Positions 27,464 through 36,525 are shown, numbered from the stretch's first letter. The stretch: 64,000 bases of DNA from Pseudomonas sp. 7P_10.2_Bac1 (GCF_025465935.1 NZ_JANLNV010000078.1:56581-120580), one strand, 5' to 3'. The notes: generated by a model from the letters alone, not told the origin. Made by a program: numbers and translations.

Positions 27464-28836
27464 GCAAGGGATCTCCGTAAATGATTGAGCAAATCGACGC
27501 GGGTAATCAGGCCATGAAAGCCTGAAGCGTCAGCGATAATCGCCACCAGCCCGCGAGCCAGTTCAGCCTGAAGCTCAGCCAAACTGGCGTGTGGCGGCAA
27601 GGTTTGCAATGTGTCGGTCATGGCGCTGGCGACCGTGCGGCTGAAGTGTGCTGCGTCCTCGTGAAGACCCAGCAGAATGTCGGACTCATCAATCACCCCA
27701 ACCAGCCGCTTGCCGTCTACCAACACCGGCAATTGCGACACATCAGCCAGGCGCATGCGCTGGAAGGCGGTAAGCAAGGTGTCGTCCGGGCTGGCGCTGA
27801 TGACCCGACCGTCCTCAAAACGCCGGGCAATCAGGTCGCGCAGGTCGCCGTAGTGCTTGAATTGCAGCAGCCCCTGATCCTTCATCCATTGGTCGTTGTA
27901 CACCTTGGACAAATAGCGGGTGCCCGTGTCACACACAAAACTGACCACGCGCTTGGGCTCGGTCTGCTCGCGGCAATAACGCAGCGCGGCGGCCAACAAG
28001 GTGCCGGTCGACGAGCCGCCCAAAATGCCTTCAGCCCGTAGTAATTGCCGCGCATGGTCGAAGCTTTCTTCATCGCTGATCGAGTAGGCGTGACGCACGC
28101 TCGACAGATCGCTGATCGAGGGTATGAAATCTTCGCCAATGCCCTCTACTGCCCAGGAACCGGCTTGGCCAATCACACCGCTGCGGCTGTATTCGGCCAT
28201 CACCGAACCTACCGGGTCGGCCAGTACCATTTCCAGATCCGGTTGCACACGCTTAAAAAAGCGCGTCAGCCCGGTCAGCGTACCGGCAGAACCCACACCT
28301 ACCACAATCGCATCCAGGTCATGCTGGGTTTGCGACCAGATTTCCGGCGCAGTGCTGCACTCGTGCGCCAGCGGGTTGGCCGGGTTATTGAATTGATCGG
28401 CGAAAAAAGCGTCCGGGATTTGCGCCGCCAAACGTGCAGCGACATCCTGGTAATACTCCGGGTGGCCCTTGCCGACATCGGAGCGGGTGATATGCACCTC
28501 AGCGCCCATGGCCTTGAGGTGCAAGACCTTCTCGGTGGACATCTTGTCCGGCACCACCAGCACCACCCGATAACCTTTGGCGCGCCCGACCAGCGCCAGC
28601 CCCAGGCCCGTGTTACCGGCCGTTGCTTCAACAATGGTGCCACCGGAGCGCAAACGCCCGTCGCGCTCGGCGGCATCAATCATGGCCAGCCCGACCCGGT
28701 CCTTGATCGAACCTCCAGGGTTTTGCGATTCAAGCTTGAGAAACAGCGTACAAGGGCCAGTATCGAACCGGCTGACACGCACCAGCGGCGTATTGCCGAT
28801 CAATTCCAGAACGGCAGGTTGAGCATTGTTTGGCAT
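27460..28836 (-). CDS. Cystathionine beta-synthase with CBS domains
   Basis: This enzyme joins serine and homocysteine into cystathionine with PLP. The 458-residue protein has a fold-type II catalytic domain (about 1-320) with Lys45 in GGSIKDRVGL and the phosphate loop EATAGNTGLGLA. A tandem CBS domain (about 335-455) probably binds an adenosyl ligand such as S-adenosylmethionine. No N-terminal haem domain is present. It is the first gene of the pair with the gamma-lyase. Confidence 0.93.
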   Translation of the reverse strand: MPNNAQPAVLELIGNTPLVRVSRFDTGPCTLFLKLESQNPGGSIKDRVGLAMIDAAERDGRLRSGGTIVEATAGNTGLGLALVGRAKGYRVVLVVPDKMSTEKVLHLKAMGAEVHITRSDVGKGHPEYYQDVAARLAAQIPDAFFADQFNNPANPLAHECSTAPEIWSQTQHDLDAIVVGVGSAGTLTGLTRFFKRVQPDLEMVLADPVGSVMAEYSRSGVIGQAGSWAVEGIGEDFIPSISDLSSVRHAYSISDEESFDHARQLLRAEGILGGSSTGTLLAAALRYCREQTEPKRVVSFVCDTGTRYLSKVYNDQWMKDQGLLQFKHYGDLRDLIARRFEDGRVISASPDDTLLTAFQRMRLADVSQLPVLVDGKRLVGVIDESDILLGLHEDAAHFSRTVASAMTDTLQTLPPHASLAELQAELARGLVAIIADASGFHGLITRVDLLNHLRRSLA

Positions 28837-29005
28837 TGAGTCACTTCCCGTGTTTTGGCACTGGATGGACAGCGACGGGCGACGATTGCTGTCGCGCCAG
28901 TCACCGAAAACCTACTACGACCATAGGCCGGGATGGAGTGAGTCGCAACCTGGCGGATCGGCGCAACGCTCACGCGTCTGGCAAGAATGAGGGCCGACCA
29001 GACCG

Positions 29006-29983
29006 CTAAAACCGATCAGCCACATCCGTGGTCATGAGCATTTGCTGAAAGCGCTCAAGAAACACCGACTCGGCGCGGGTCATTTTTTGTTCGCGGTTCC
29101 AGAGCAGGTAGATATTCACGTCAATCACGCCCTCCCATGGCGGCAGGCGCCACACTTCGCCAGCCAGCACATCCGCTGCGACGATGTGTTCCGGCAGGCA
29201 GCCGATCCCGTAACCGGCTCCCACCAGACGACGGATCTCATCCAGGCTCGGTGAGGAGGCGACGATGCGCCCGGTGAAGCCTTGCTGGTCACGAAACATC
29301 GTAAGCGGCGACAGGTTTCCACCAATCTGATCGCTGGTGAAACTCACAAAATTTTCGCTCTGCAAATCCGCCAGCGTCAGATTCTTTCGACCAAACAGTC
29401 GGTGCCGCTTGCCGCAGAAGAAGGCATAGCGTTGTTGCAGCAACACTCGCTGCTCAAGCTTGGGCTGCGGTGTACGGCACAGGCTCAGGCCAAACGACGC
29501 GGTTTTCTGCAACAGCGCGCTGACCACATCCGAGCTTCGCAACACATCGACGTCGAACTCCACCTGGGGAAACTCAGTGTGAAATTGCGCCAGAAAATCG
29601 TCATAACAACGTGACTGGACACGGCTGATGGTCAGCATGCGGATCTTGCCCACCACGGTGTCGGCAGGTTTGTCCAGGGCAGGCCCCAGACGTGAGACCG
29701 TGCCGTAGAGTTCACTGGCAATCTGCATCACCCCCTCCCCGGTCTTGGTCAGGCTGATACGGGGTCCACGGCGTATTACCAAGGCTGTGTCCAGTTGATC
29801 TTCGAGTCGACGCAAAGCCTGGCTTATCGCCGGCTGACTCAGGTGCAAACGCGCGGCGGCCCGGCTGATGCTGCCCTCCTGGCCGATCACCAGAAAAGTA
29901 CGCAACAGGTTCCAGTCCAGACGGTCGTTCAGGAACCGCTTGGCTTCGGGATCTCGGGCAGGAAGAGTCGGGGGCAGGCTCAT
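29006..29983 (-). CDS. LysR-family regulator of the 30-34 kb module
   Basis: The 325-residue protein has a helix-turn-helix at about 24-83 (LLRTFLVIGQEGSISRAAAR, SQPAISQALRRLE) and a periplasmic-binding-like effector domain from about 105. It is divergent from the MHS transporter gene across 146 bases and likely controls it. The perfect palindrome atacttaagtat (29998-30009) lies in the gap and is a good operator candidate. The inducer is unknown but should be the carboxylic acid handled by the module. Confidence 0.9.
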   Translation of the reverse strand: MSLPPTLPARDPEAKRFLNDRLDWNLLRTFLVIGQEGSISRAAARLHLSQPAISQALRRLEDQLDTALVIRRGPRISLTKTGEGVMQIASELYGTVSRLGPALDKPADTVVGKIRMLTISRVQSRCYDDFLAQFHTEFPQVEFDVDVLRSSDVVSALLQKTASFGLSLCRTPQPKLEQRVLLQQRYAFFCGKRHRLFGRKNLTLADLQSENFVSFTSDQIGGNLSPLTMFRDQQGFTGRIVASSPSLDEIRRLVGAGYGIGCLPEHIVAADVLAGEVWRLPPWEGVIDVNIYLLWNREQKMTRAESVFLERFQQMLMTTDVADRF

Positions 29984-29997
29984 TATTGGCTGTGCTT

Positions 29998-30009
29998 ATA
30001 CTTAAGTAT
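29998..30009. promoter_or_regulatory. Candidate LysR operator
   Basis: The 12-base perfect palindrome atacttaagtat sits in the divergent lysR-transporter gap, 15 bases before the lysR start. Its AT-rich dyad is the type LysR proteins bind. Confidence 0.45.
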
Positions 30010-30129
30010 TTAGATTAGAAGCTTTTCCTAGAATAGGTGTTGGCGCACCATCACACAACGCACCACAAGAGTGTGCTTGCTAGACCCGACCTTCCTCCTG
30101 CCAAAAACAATGACTCCCAGGAGCCTCAG

Positions 30130-31443
30130 ATGACCAGCACCACCTCAACGCCACGACGTGCCGCGGCGGCGGCATTCATTGGCACGACCATCGAATTCTA
30201 TGATTTCTACATCTATGCCTTTGCTGCGGCGCTGGTCCTGGGGCAACTGTTCTTCCCCAGTGAAAACCCGATGCTCAGCACCATGGCGGCCTTTGGCAGC
30301 TTTGCCGTTGGCTTTATCGCACGCCCTTTCGCGGGCATGGTGTTTGGTCATCTTGGCGACCGCATAGGGCGCAAGAAAATGCTCTTGGTCACCATCGTTC
30401 TGATGGGCGTTGCGACCACCTGCATCGGCCTGTTGCCCACCTATGCGCAAGCGGGGATCTGGGCACCCATCGGGCTGATATTCCTGCGCCTGCTGCAAGG
30501 CATTTCAGTCGGCGGCGAATGGGGTGGAGCGGTGTTGATGGCCAGCGAACACGCGCCCAAAGGCCGCAAGGTATTTTTTGCTTCGTTCGCCCAGTGGGGC
30601 AGCCCTGCCGGTTTGCTATTGGCGTTGATCGCCTTCCGTTGCATCAGCGAAATGGAGCAGGACACGCTGATGAGCTGGGGCTGGCGCATTCCGTTTCTGC
30701 TGAGCGGGGTATTGATGATTGTCGGTCTGGCGATTCGTTTCGGCGTGCCGGAGTCGCCCGAGTTTGCCGAAGTCAAAGACAACGACCAGACCTCGGCCAA
30801 CCCGGTACTGGAAGTCCTCACCAAAGGCTGGAAAACCATTATTTTCGCAGCCCTGGCAGTGACCATCGGATCGGGCGGATTCTTCTTTACCAACACCTTC
30901 ATGATCACCTACGTGACCCAGTATCAGGGCATCGCCAAGACCACGATTCTGAACTGTCTGTTCCTGGTCACCATCCTGCAATTTCTGTCTCAACCCTGCT
31001 CTGCCCTGCTGGCTGAGCGCCTGGGCGAGGGGCGCTTCCTGAAATGGGTGGCTACGCTGTGCATCATCGTGCCCTACCCCATGTTCCTGCTGGTACAGAC
31101 CGGCAACCTGTTCTACATGACGGCAGGCATTACCCTGGCAGTGGTCCTGCTGGCCGCGCTGTATGCGGTGATCGCTGGTTACATGGCCGAAGCATTTGCG
31201 GCACGGGTGCGTTACTCGGGCATTTCGATTTCGTATCAACTGGGCAGCGGCTTGACCGGAGGCCTCACGCCGATGATCGGCACCTTCCTGGCCGGTTACT
31301 TCGCCGGTGAATGGTGGCCATTGGCAGCATTTTTCAGCGTGCTGGCGCTGATGTCCTTGATTGGCGTCCAGGGCCTGGCCCATCAACGGATTGTTAACCG
31401 CGCGTCGGATGCCGTATCCCCTTTGCAAGGAGTCGCCCCATGA
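30130..31443 (+). CDS. MHS-family metabolite:proton symporter
   Basis: This major-facilitator carrier of 437 residues belongs to the MHS group, which takes up organic acids and betaines. The signature FIGTTIEFYDFYIYAFAAAL is near residue 14, GHLGDRIGRKKMLL forms motif A, and LLQGISVGGEWGGAVLM lies near residue 115. The ATG at 30130 follows aggag, and 31 in-frame residues upstream are rejected. It overlaps the class II aldolase gene by ATGA, so transporter and enzymes are coexpressed. Confidence 0.92.
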   Translation: MTSTTSTPRRAAAAAFIGTTIEFYDFYIYAFAAALVLGQLFFPSENPMLSTMAAFGSFAVGFIARPFAGMVFGHLGDRIGRKKMLLVTIVLMGVATTCIGLLPTYAQAGIWAPIGLIFLRLLQGISVGGEWGGAVLMASEHAPKGRKVFFASFAQWGSPAGLLLALIAFRCISEMEQDTLMSWGWRIPFLLSGVLMIVGLAIRFGVPESPEFAEVKDNDQTSANPVLEVLTKGWKTIIFAALAVTIGSGGFFFTNTFMITYVTQYQGIAKTTILNCLFLVTILQFLSQPCSALLAERLGEGRFLKWVATLCIIVPYPMFLLVQTGNLFYMTAGITLAVVLLAALYAVIAGYMAEAFAARVRYSGISISYQLGSGLTGGLTPMIGTFLAGYFAGEWWPLAAFFSVLALMSLIGVQGLAHQRIVNRASDAVSPLQGVAP

Positions 31444-32195
31444 GCAAGCCAACCGACATCTCAGAGATCGAATGGCAGTCGCGTTGTGACCTGGCAGCGT
31501 TGTATCGCCTGGTCGCCTACTACCGCATGACCGACCTGATCGACACCCACATCACCTTGCGTGTACCAGGACCGAACCGGCATTTCCTGATCAATCGCTA
31601 CGGCGTGGCGTTCGAAAAGATGCGCGCCAGCGATCTGGTCCTGATCGATCTGGAGGGCACTATCGTTGACAGCCGGTTCGCCAAAGGCCACGTCAACGTC
31701 GCAGGCTTCGTCATCCATTCAGCCATTCATGAAGCGCGCCCGGACCTGCACTGCATCGTTCACACGCACACGGCAGCGGGCATGGCCGTCGCTGCACAAC
31801 GCGAGGGTTTGCTGCCGCTGACTCAGCACGCCCTGAAGTTCTACGGCAACCTGGCCTATCACACCTATGAAGGCATTGCTCTTTCGTTGCAGGAGCGCGA
31901 AAGGCTGGTCGCCGATCTGGGTTCACACAACGCCATGATCTTGCGCAATCACGGTTTGCTCGCCGCAGGAGCCAGCGTGGCCGCGGCGTTCCACGAAATC
32001 TACTTTTTGGAACGCGCCTGTCAGGCACAGATTCAAGCGCTGTCTGGGGGCGTGGCGTTGAACATTCCAGACGAAGACGTCTGTCGCCACACGGCCGCGC
32101 AGTTTCGCCGTGACGGCATCGACGCGATTATTGGCTTGGCCTGGAACGCCGCGCTGAGCCTGATCGACGAACAACGCGCAGAGTGGTGCCAATAA
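31440..32195 (+). CDS. Class II aldolase/adducin family protein
   Basis: The 251-residue protein has the zinc aldolase fold. His ligands are suggested in IVHTHTAAGMAVAAQ, and the later His lies in MILRNHGLLAAG. Members act as sugar-phosphate aldolases, epimerases, or decarboxylate and split non-phosphorylated acids. Here the neighbours (organic acid transporter, 2-hydroxyacid dehydrogenase) favour a hydroxyacid or oxoacid substrate. It is translationally coupled to the transporter. Confidence 0.9.
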   Translation: MSKPTDISEIEWQSRCDLAALYRLVAYYRMTDLIDTHITLRVPGPNRHFLINRYGVAFEKMRASDLVLIDLEGTIVDSRFAKGHVNVAGFVIHSAIHEARPDLHCIVHTHTAAGMAVAAQREGLLPLTQHALKFYGNLAYHTYEGIALSLQERERLVADLGSHNAMILRNHGLLAAGASVAAAFHEIYFLERACQAQIQALSGGVALNIPDEDVCRHTAAQFRRDGIDAIIGLAWNAALSLIDEQRAEWCQ

Positions 32196-32197
32196 CC

Positions 32198-33130
32198 ATG
32201 ATCAGTCTCGTATTGCTTTGCCAGGACCCGGCGCTCACGGATTGGTTGGCTGCTGTATTCGCCCGCCATGCCCCTCACTTGCAGGTTCTGCGCCCCGATG
32301 ATGACGGCGCGCAGCAAGCGCAGGTCGCGGTTTGCTGGTTTCCGCCCGCTGGGAGCCTTGGCACGTTCACGCAATTGCGTCTGGTGTATTCGGTTGGCTC
32401 GGGGGTCGATCACCTGGCTCAAGACACCTCGCGCGATCCCTCTGTGCCGGTCTGCCGAGTGGTTGATCCTGACCACACCTTGGGCATGAGTGAGTACGTG
32501 CACTGGGGCGTGCTGCACTTTCATCGCGGCTTCGATCAAGTCATCGCCGGCAACGCCACGCAGCACTGGCAGCGCCCCGTCCAGCGCCGTGCGCAAGCGT
32601 TCAAGGTCGGTGTGATGGGCCTTGGGGCAATTGGTGCGCCCGTGGCCGCACGATTGGCGCAGGCCGGCTACGACGTACGCGGCTGGGCGCGCACACCGCG
32701 AGTGATCGATCAGGTCCAGACATTCAGCGGGGCATCCGCGCTGCCCGAGTTTCTGCAAGGGCTCGATGTGCTGGTCAACCTGTTGCCGCTGACCGCCAGC
32801 ACCAAGGGCGTGTTGTGCCATGAGGTTTTCGAGCGCATGGCCCACGGCAGTGCACTGATCAACTGCGGCCGTGGCCAGCATCTCAACCAGGCTGATCTGC
32901 GTCAGGCACTGGCAAGCGGACAGTTGCGTGGCGCATTGCTCGACGTCTTTGAGCAGGAACCTTTGCCTGCTGATTCGCCGCTCTGGCACACACCCGGTGT
33001 CTGGGTGACTCCGCACATGGCCTCAGCCGCTTCTGACCAATGCATTGCCCAACAAGTGGCGCAAAACGTGTCGCGCCTGAACGCCGGGCAGGCATTGATA
33101 AACCGGGTCGATCCCGAACTGGGCTACTAA
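32198..33130 (+). CDS. 2-Hydroxyacid dehydrogenase (GhrA-like)
   Basis: This NAD(P)-dependent enzyme of 310 residues resembles glyoxylate/hydroxypyruvate reductase A. The nucleotide loop GVMGLGAIGAPVAARLAQAG is near residue 142, the active-site Arg lies in NCGRGQHLNQADL, Glu in DVFEQEPLP and His in WVTPHMAS. The ATG at 32198 is chosen, two bases after the aldolase stop; a GTG at 32183 inside the aldolase gene is less likely. The enzyme could reduce the oxoacid released by the aldolase. Confidence 0.91.
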   Translation: MISLVLLCQDPALTDWLAAVFARHAPHLQVLRPDDDGAQQAQVAVCWFPPAGSLGTFTQLRLVYSVGSGVDHLAQDTSRDPSVPVCRVVDPDHTLGMSEYVHWGVLHFHRGFDQVIAGNATQHWQRPVQRRAQAFKVGVMGLGAIGAPVAARLAQAGYDVRGWARTPRVIDQVQTFSGASALPEFLQGLDVLVNLLPLTASTKGVLCHEVFERMAHGSALINCGRGQHLNQADLRQALASGQLRGALLDVFEQEPLPADSPLWHTPGVWVTPHMASAASDQCIAQQVAQNVSRLNAGQALINRVDPELGY

Positions 33131-33189
33131 GAGCGCCCCCATCCAGCACTGCCCGCGTGGCCTGAACTGATCGTTGAAAGAGGTTATCC

Positions 33190-34206
33190 ATGAAAGCGTT
33201 TTTCCATCCGGCACAGCGCCTGCATCATCCACGTTCTTACCTGTCTCGCGGGCAAATGCGCGAGCCGCAAGAACTGCCCTCCCGTATCGACCCGCTGCTG
33301 GCGGTCATCGAAAAGCTCGGTTATCCGTTGATTGAACCGGCTGACCATGGCCAGGCACCGCTGGCCGCCGTGCACGGCACTGCTTATCTGGACTACCTGA
33401 GCAGCGCTTACCAGCAATGGCATGAGGTGCCAGAAGACTGGGGTGACGAGGTGATGTCCAACATTTATATCCGTGAAGGCAATCCGCTGCGCGGCATCCT
33501 TGGCAAGACTGCCCGCTACCTGGCCGATGGTAGTTGCCCGATTGGCGAGCACACCTGGCAGGCCGCCTACTGGTCAGCACAAAGTGCCGTGGCGGCCGCA
33601 CAAGCGGTAATGGATGGCGACGTCGCGGCTTACGCCCTGTGCCGTCCACCCGGGCACCATGCCCGCGCCGAGGCTGCAGGCGGCTTCTGCTTTCTCAACA
33701 ACGCCGCCATTGCTGCCCAGGTGTTGAGAGGCCAGTTCGGCAAAGTCGCAGTGCTGGATACCGATATGCACCACGGCCAGGGCATCCAGGAAATCTTCTA
33801 CGATCGCGACGACGTGTTGTATGTGTCGATTCATGGCGACCCCACCAACTTCTACCCGGCAGTGGCCGGCTTCGATGACGAGACCGGCACGGGCCGTGGC
33901 CAGGGTTTCAACCTCAACCTGCCAATGCCGCACGGCGCCAGCGAAGCGGATTTCTTTGCCCGCATGGACGAAGCCGAGGCCGCTTTACACGCCTTTGCAC
34001 CCGACGTGCTGGTGCTGTCGCTGGGCTTTGATATTTATGAAAACGACCCGCAATCCAGAGTCAGCGTCAGCCACGAAGGTTTCCGTTTGCTGGGTCAAAG
34101 GATCAAGGCCCTGGGGCTGCCTTGTGTCGTCGTTCAAGAAGGCGGTTATGACATCGCAACGCTGAATGAAAATGCCACGCGCTTTTTCGACGGCCTGACC
34201 GCTTAG
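33190..34206 (+). CDS. Histone-deacetylase-fold amidohydrolase (acetylpolyamine type)
   Basis: The 338-residue zinc hydrolase belongs to the HDAC/acetoin-utilisation/acetylpolyamine amidohydrolase superfamily. It has RPPGHHARAEAAGGFCFLNNAA (the double His), DTDMHHGQGIQEIF with zinc ligands, and a final catalytic Tyr in QEGGYDI. Bacterial relatives deacetylate N-acetylpolyamines or other N-acyl amines. It is the last gene of the module, 59 bases after the dehydrogenase, and may release an amine from an amide substrate. Confidence 0.92.
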   Translation: MKAFFHPAQRLHHPRSYLSRGQMREPQELPSRIDPLLAVIEKLGYPLIEPADHGQAPLAAVHGTAYLDYLSSAYQQWHEVPEDWGDEVMSNIYIREGNPLRGILGKTARYLADGSCPIGEHTWQAAYWSAQSAVAAAQAVMDGDVAAYALCRPPGHHARAEAAGGFCFLNNAAIAAQVLRGQFGKVAVLDTDMHHGQGIQEIFYDRDDVLYVSIHGDPTNFYPAVAGFDDETGTGRGQGFNLNLPMPHGASEADFFARMDEAEAALHAFAPDVLVLSLGFDIYENDPQSRVSVSHEGFRLLGQRIKALGLPCVVVQEGGYDIATLNENATRFFDGLTA

Positions 34207-34262
34207 CACTGAATCTGACGTTCCCGGGCTGGTTCTCAGCCCGGGCTTGAGCAACCCTTGTG

Positions 34263-34358
34263 TAGTCGCTGCCAAAGGCTGTGATCTGGCGCGATACAGC
34301 AGTGCTTTTTGTGTAGCGTGGGCAGAGCAAAAAATCGCGAGACAAACCCGCTCCCACA
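34263..34358. repeat. REP fragments upstream of the tonB cluster
   Basis: A half copy beginning gtagtcgctgcc (34263) and a right arm of the gtaggagcgag family (atcgcgagacaaacccgctc, 34333-34352) lie together after the deacetylase gene. The 332-base gap otherwise holds the PhoB-type promoter of tonB. Confidence 0.5.
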
Positions 34359-34400
34359 GAGGTGTAGTCGATATGAAAAGCTCACCATTAACAATTTTTC

Positions 34401-34434
34401 ATGTCACGCCCCCGTCATTTTCCATTCCTATATT
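34401..34434 (+). promoter_or_regulatory. Candidate PhoB box and -10 of the tonB-phosphatase cluster
   Basis: Two heptamers, atgtcac (34401-34407) and ccgtcat (34412-34418), separated by four bases, match the direct-repeat Pho box (ctgtcat-N4-ctgtcat) at 11 of 14 positions. A -10 box tatatt follows at 34429-34434. The ten-base gap between box and -10 is the spacing found at PhoB-activated promoters such as E. coli phoA. This predicts induction by phosphate starvation. Confidence 0.6.
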
Positions 34435-34438
34435 CCTA

Positions 34439-34452
34439 CGTCACAAGTGACG
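34439..34452. promoter_or_regulatory. Palindrome at the tonB transcription start
   Basis: The 14-base perfect dyad cgtcac-aa-gtgacg lies just after the candidate -10 box. It may be a second operator or a 5' hairpin. No protein can be assigned. Confidence 0.35.
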
Positions 34453-34538
34453 ACGGCCTTTCCCCGGCCGTAAAAACCAACTTTCGCAAGGAGTGCGCGT
34501 GATGTGCCCGGCAGCCAGGTCCGGGGAGGAAATATATT

Positions 34539-35264
34539 GTGGATGCAACGCTGACAATCCTGCCGCCGCTTCAGCCATTACCGGCCGGCAGTGCCTCGCG
34601 TTTTTTGCGCCGTGCAGGTGCGGTGGTGCTGGTGGTGGCCCTGCATGGCCTGGCACTGAGCATGGCGAACCGCTCCTCACCCGCGACGGTGACGCCAATC
34701 GTGACGCGTACGATCTATGCCTCGGTCATTCATGAGCCCACTCCCGCACCTGCCGCCAGCGCCGCCCCGACGCCACCACCACCCGCCCCGCCTCCGCCGC
34801 CGGTGGCTCCGGTAACACCCCCGCCTGCAGCCGTACGCCCGGTGGCCAAGCCCAAGCCGGTGGCCAAACCGCATGTGATACAGCACCCGGCTGCGCCAGT
34901 TGCCCAGTCGCAACCCGCTCCCTCGACACCTGTGGCCGCCGCCCCCGTCGCGACGCCTGCACCCGCCCCGCCGCCCCAGCCCAAGACGATTACGCGAGGC
35001 GTCGAGTACGTGCACGAACCCGAACCCGAGTACCCCGACAGCGCCCGCGAAGAAGGCCACGAAGGCACGGTGATTTTGCGGGTGCTGGTAGACATCCATG
35101 GCCAACCCGGCGCCGTGGACATCGTGCGTTCTTCCGGTTTTGGCAGCCTCGATGAGGCCGGCAAAACGGCAGTGCGCGGCGCGCTGTTCAAACCGTATCT
35201 GGAGGATGGGCACGCAGTGTCGGTGTACGTGATCGTGCCGCTGCGATTCCAGCTCGACACCTAG
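34539..35264 (+). CDS. tonB: TonB energy-transducing protein
   Basis: TonB carries proton-motive energy from ExbB-ExbD to an outer-membrane receptor. The 241-residue protein has an N-terminal anchor helix (about 26-44, AGAVVLVVALHGLALSMA), a proline/alanine-rich spacer (about 65-150) and a C-terminal TonB domain (EYPDSAREEGHEGTVILRV, ending VYVIVPLRFQLDT). The start is GTG at 34539, with ggagga eight bases upstream. It heads a cluster with exbB, exbD, a receptor and a phosphatase, so it is probably dedicated to that receptor. Confidence 0.93.
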   Translation: MDATLTILPPLQPLPAGSASRFLRRAGAVVLVVALHGLALSMANRSSPATVTPIVTRTIYASVIHEPTPAPAASAAPTPPPPAPPPPPVAPVTPPPAAVRPVAKPKPVAKPHVIQHPAAPVAQSQPAPSTPVAAAPVATPAPAPPPQPKTITRGVEYVHEPEPEYPDSAREEGHEGTVILRVLVDIHGQPGAVDIVRSSGFGSLDEAGKTAVRGALFKPYLEDGHAVSVYVIVPLRFQLDT

Positions 35265-35343
35265 CCTCACCTCAATTCATCGCTTCTTTTATCGCAGGGC
35301 CTCCCGGTCAGGGCAGTGCTCACCCCAAAGAAAGGAAAGACAC

Positions 35344-36072
35344 ATGGAAACCGGAACACTGGGTTTGAATGTTTTGTGGCAACAGGCCGATTTAGTCACC
35401 CGTGGCGTGGCCTTGATGTTGTTGGTGATGTCGATTGCGTCCTGGTGCGTGATGCTCGACAAGCTGCTGCGTCTGGCGCTATTTCGTCTGCGCTCGGCTA
35501 AGTGGCTGGCGGCATTCTGGAGTGCACCGACGCTCAAGGAAGGCGTGCAGCAATTAGGGCAACGCAGCGCCTATGCCGAGCTGACCCACGCTGGCATCAA
35601 TGCCGCGCGCCAACACCGTGACGCTTTGGATGCCGACATGAACCCGCCCGCGTTCAGCGAATGGCTGACCCGCGCATTGCGCCAGTCGACCCTGACCATT
35701 GGCGGCAAGTTGCAAGGCGGCATGGCGATTCTGGCCACCGTGGGTTCAAGCGCCCCGTTCGTCGGCCTGCTCGGCACTGTGTGGGGCATCTACCACGCCT
35801 TGATGAAGATCGGTCTGTCCGGCGATGCCAGCATCGACAAAGTCGCCGGCCCTGTGGGCGAAACCCTGATCATGACTGCGCTGGGCCTGGCCGTGGCCAT
35901 TCCGGCGACCCTGGGCTACAACCTGCTGGTGCGCAGTAACAAACAGACCCTGGCTGAGTTGGGCAAGTTTGCCTTTGAACTGCACGACCTGCTGGTGATC
36001 GGCGCCCGCGCAACCCCGCGTGACGGCCAGCCTGCACGCAGCCTCTTCAACGCCCAGGCGGAGTACGTCTGA
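35344..36072 (+). CDS. exbB: ExbB proton-channel subunit (MotA/TolQ/ExbB)
   Basis: ExbB forms the pentameric inner-membrane channel that drives TonB. The 242 residues hold three membrane segments (about 16-38, 130-152 and 174-196). The conserved stretches ILATVGSSAPFVGLLGTVWGI and VAGPVGETLIMTALGLAVAIPAT are present. A good binding site (aagaaaggaaag) precedes the ATG. Its last base is the first base of exbD's ATG region, so the two are coupled. Confidence 0.95.
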   Translation: METGTLGLNVLWQQADLVTRGVALMLLVMSIASWCVMLDKLLRLALFRLRSAKWLAAFWSAPTLKEGVQQLGQRSAYAELTHAGINAARQHRDALDADMNPPAFSEWLTRALRQSTLTIGGKLQGGMAILATVGSSAPFVGLLGTVWGIYHALMKIGLSGDASIDKVAGPVGETLIMTALGLAVAIPATLGYNLLVRSNKQTLAELGKFAFELHDLLVIGARATPRDGQPARSLFNAQAEYV

Positions 36073-36497
36073 TGGCCGGTGGATTGTTGGGCGGCGACGA
36101 CCTCGAAGAAGACGGCTTCAATCCCGAGATCAACACCACGCCGCTGGTGGACGTGATGCTGGTGCTGTTGGTGATTTTCATCATCACCGTACCGGCCATC
36201 CAGCACTCGGTGAAGATCGACCTGCCCAAGGCCGCCGCGCAGCAGGACAACAAACCGCCACCCGCTGTCGACCTGGCCCTGGACAACGATGGCCACCTGC
36301 ACTGGGACGACCACGCTATCAGCGACAGCGAATTGCCGACCCTGATCGCCGAGGCCGCCGCACGTCAGCCTGTGCCCGAACTGCACCTGCGCGCCGAGCG
36401 CAACACGCCCTATGAAAAGGTGGTGCAGGTCATGGCTGCGGCGCAGTCCGGCGGGTTGGACAAGATCGGTTTTGTGACCCAGGCCGTTACTCCTTAA
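36072..36497 (+). CDS. exbD: ExbD proton-channel subunit
   Basis: ExbD couples proton flow to TonB. The 141-residue protein has one membrane helix (about 25-45, LVDVMLVLLVIFIITVPA) starting with the essential Asp in NTTPLVDVMLVLL. A periplasmic domain follows, with LHLRAERNTPYEKVVQVMAAAQ. It overlaps exbB and precedes the receptor by 113 bases that contain a hairpin. Confidence 0.95.
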   Translation: MAGGLLGGDDLEEDGFNPEINTTPLVDVMLVLLVIFIITVPAIQHSVKIDLPKAAAQQDNKPPPAVDLALDNDGHLHWDDHAISDSELPTLIAEAAARQPVPELHLRAERNTPYEKVVQVMAAAQSGGLDKIGFVTQAVTP

Positions 36498-36525
36498 ACA
36501 CTGCGTCGCCTTTGCCCAAACGTTT

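Noticed and set aside
34359..34538. Fur box before tonB
   Set aside because: No run resembling the GATAAT-based consensus was found; the best match is to a Pho box.
34677..35270. Minus-strand frames opposite tonB with Gly/Arg-rich products
   Set aside because: They are the antisense of the proline-rich TonB spacer.
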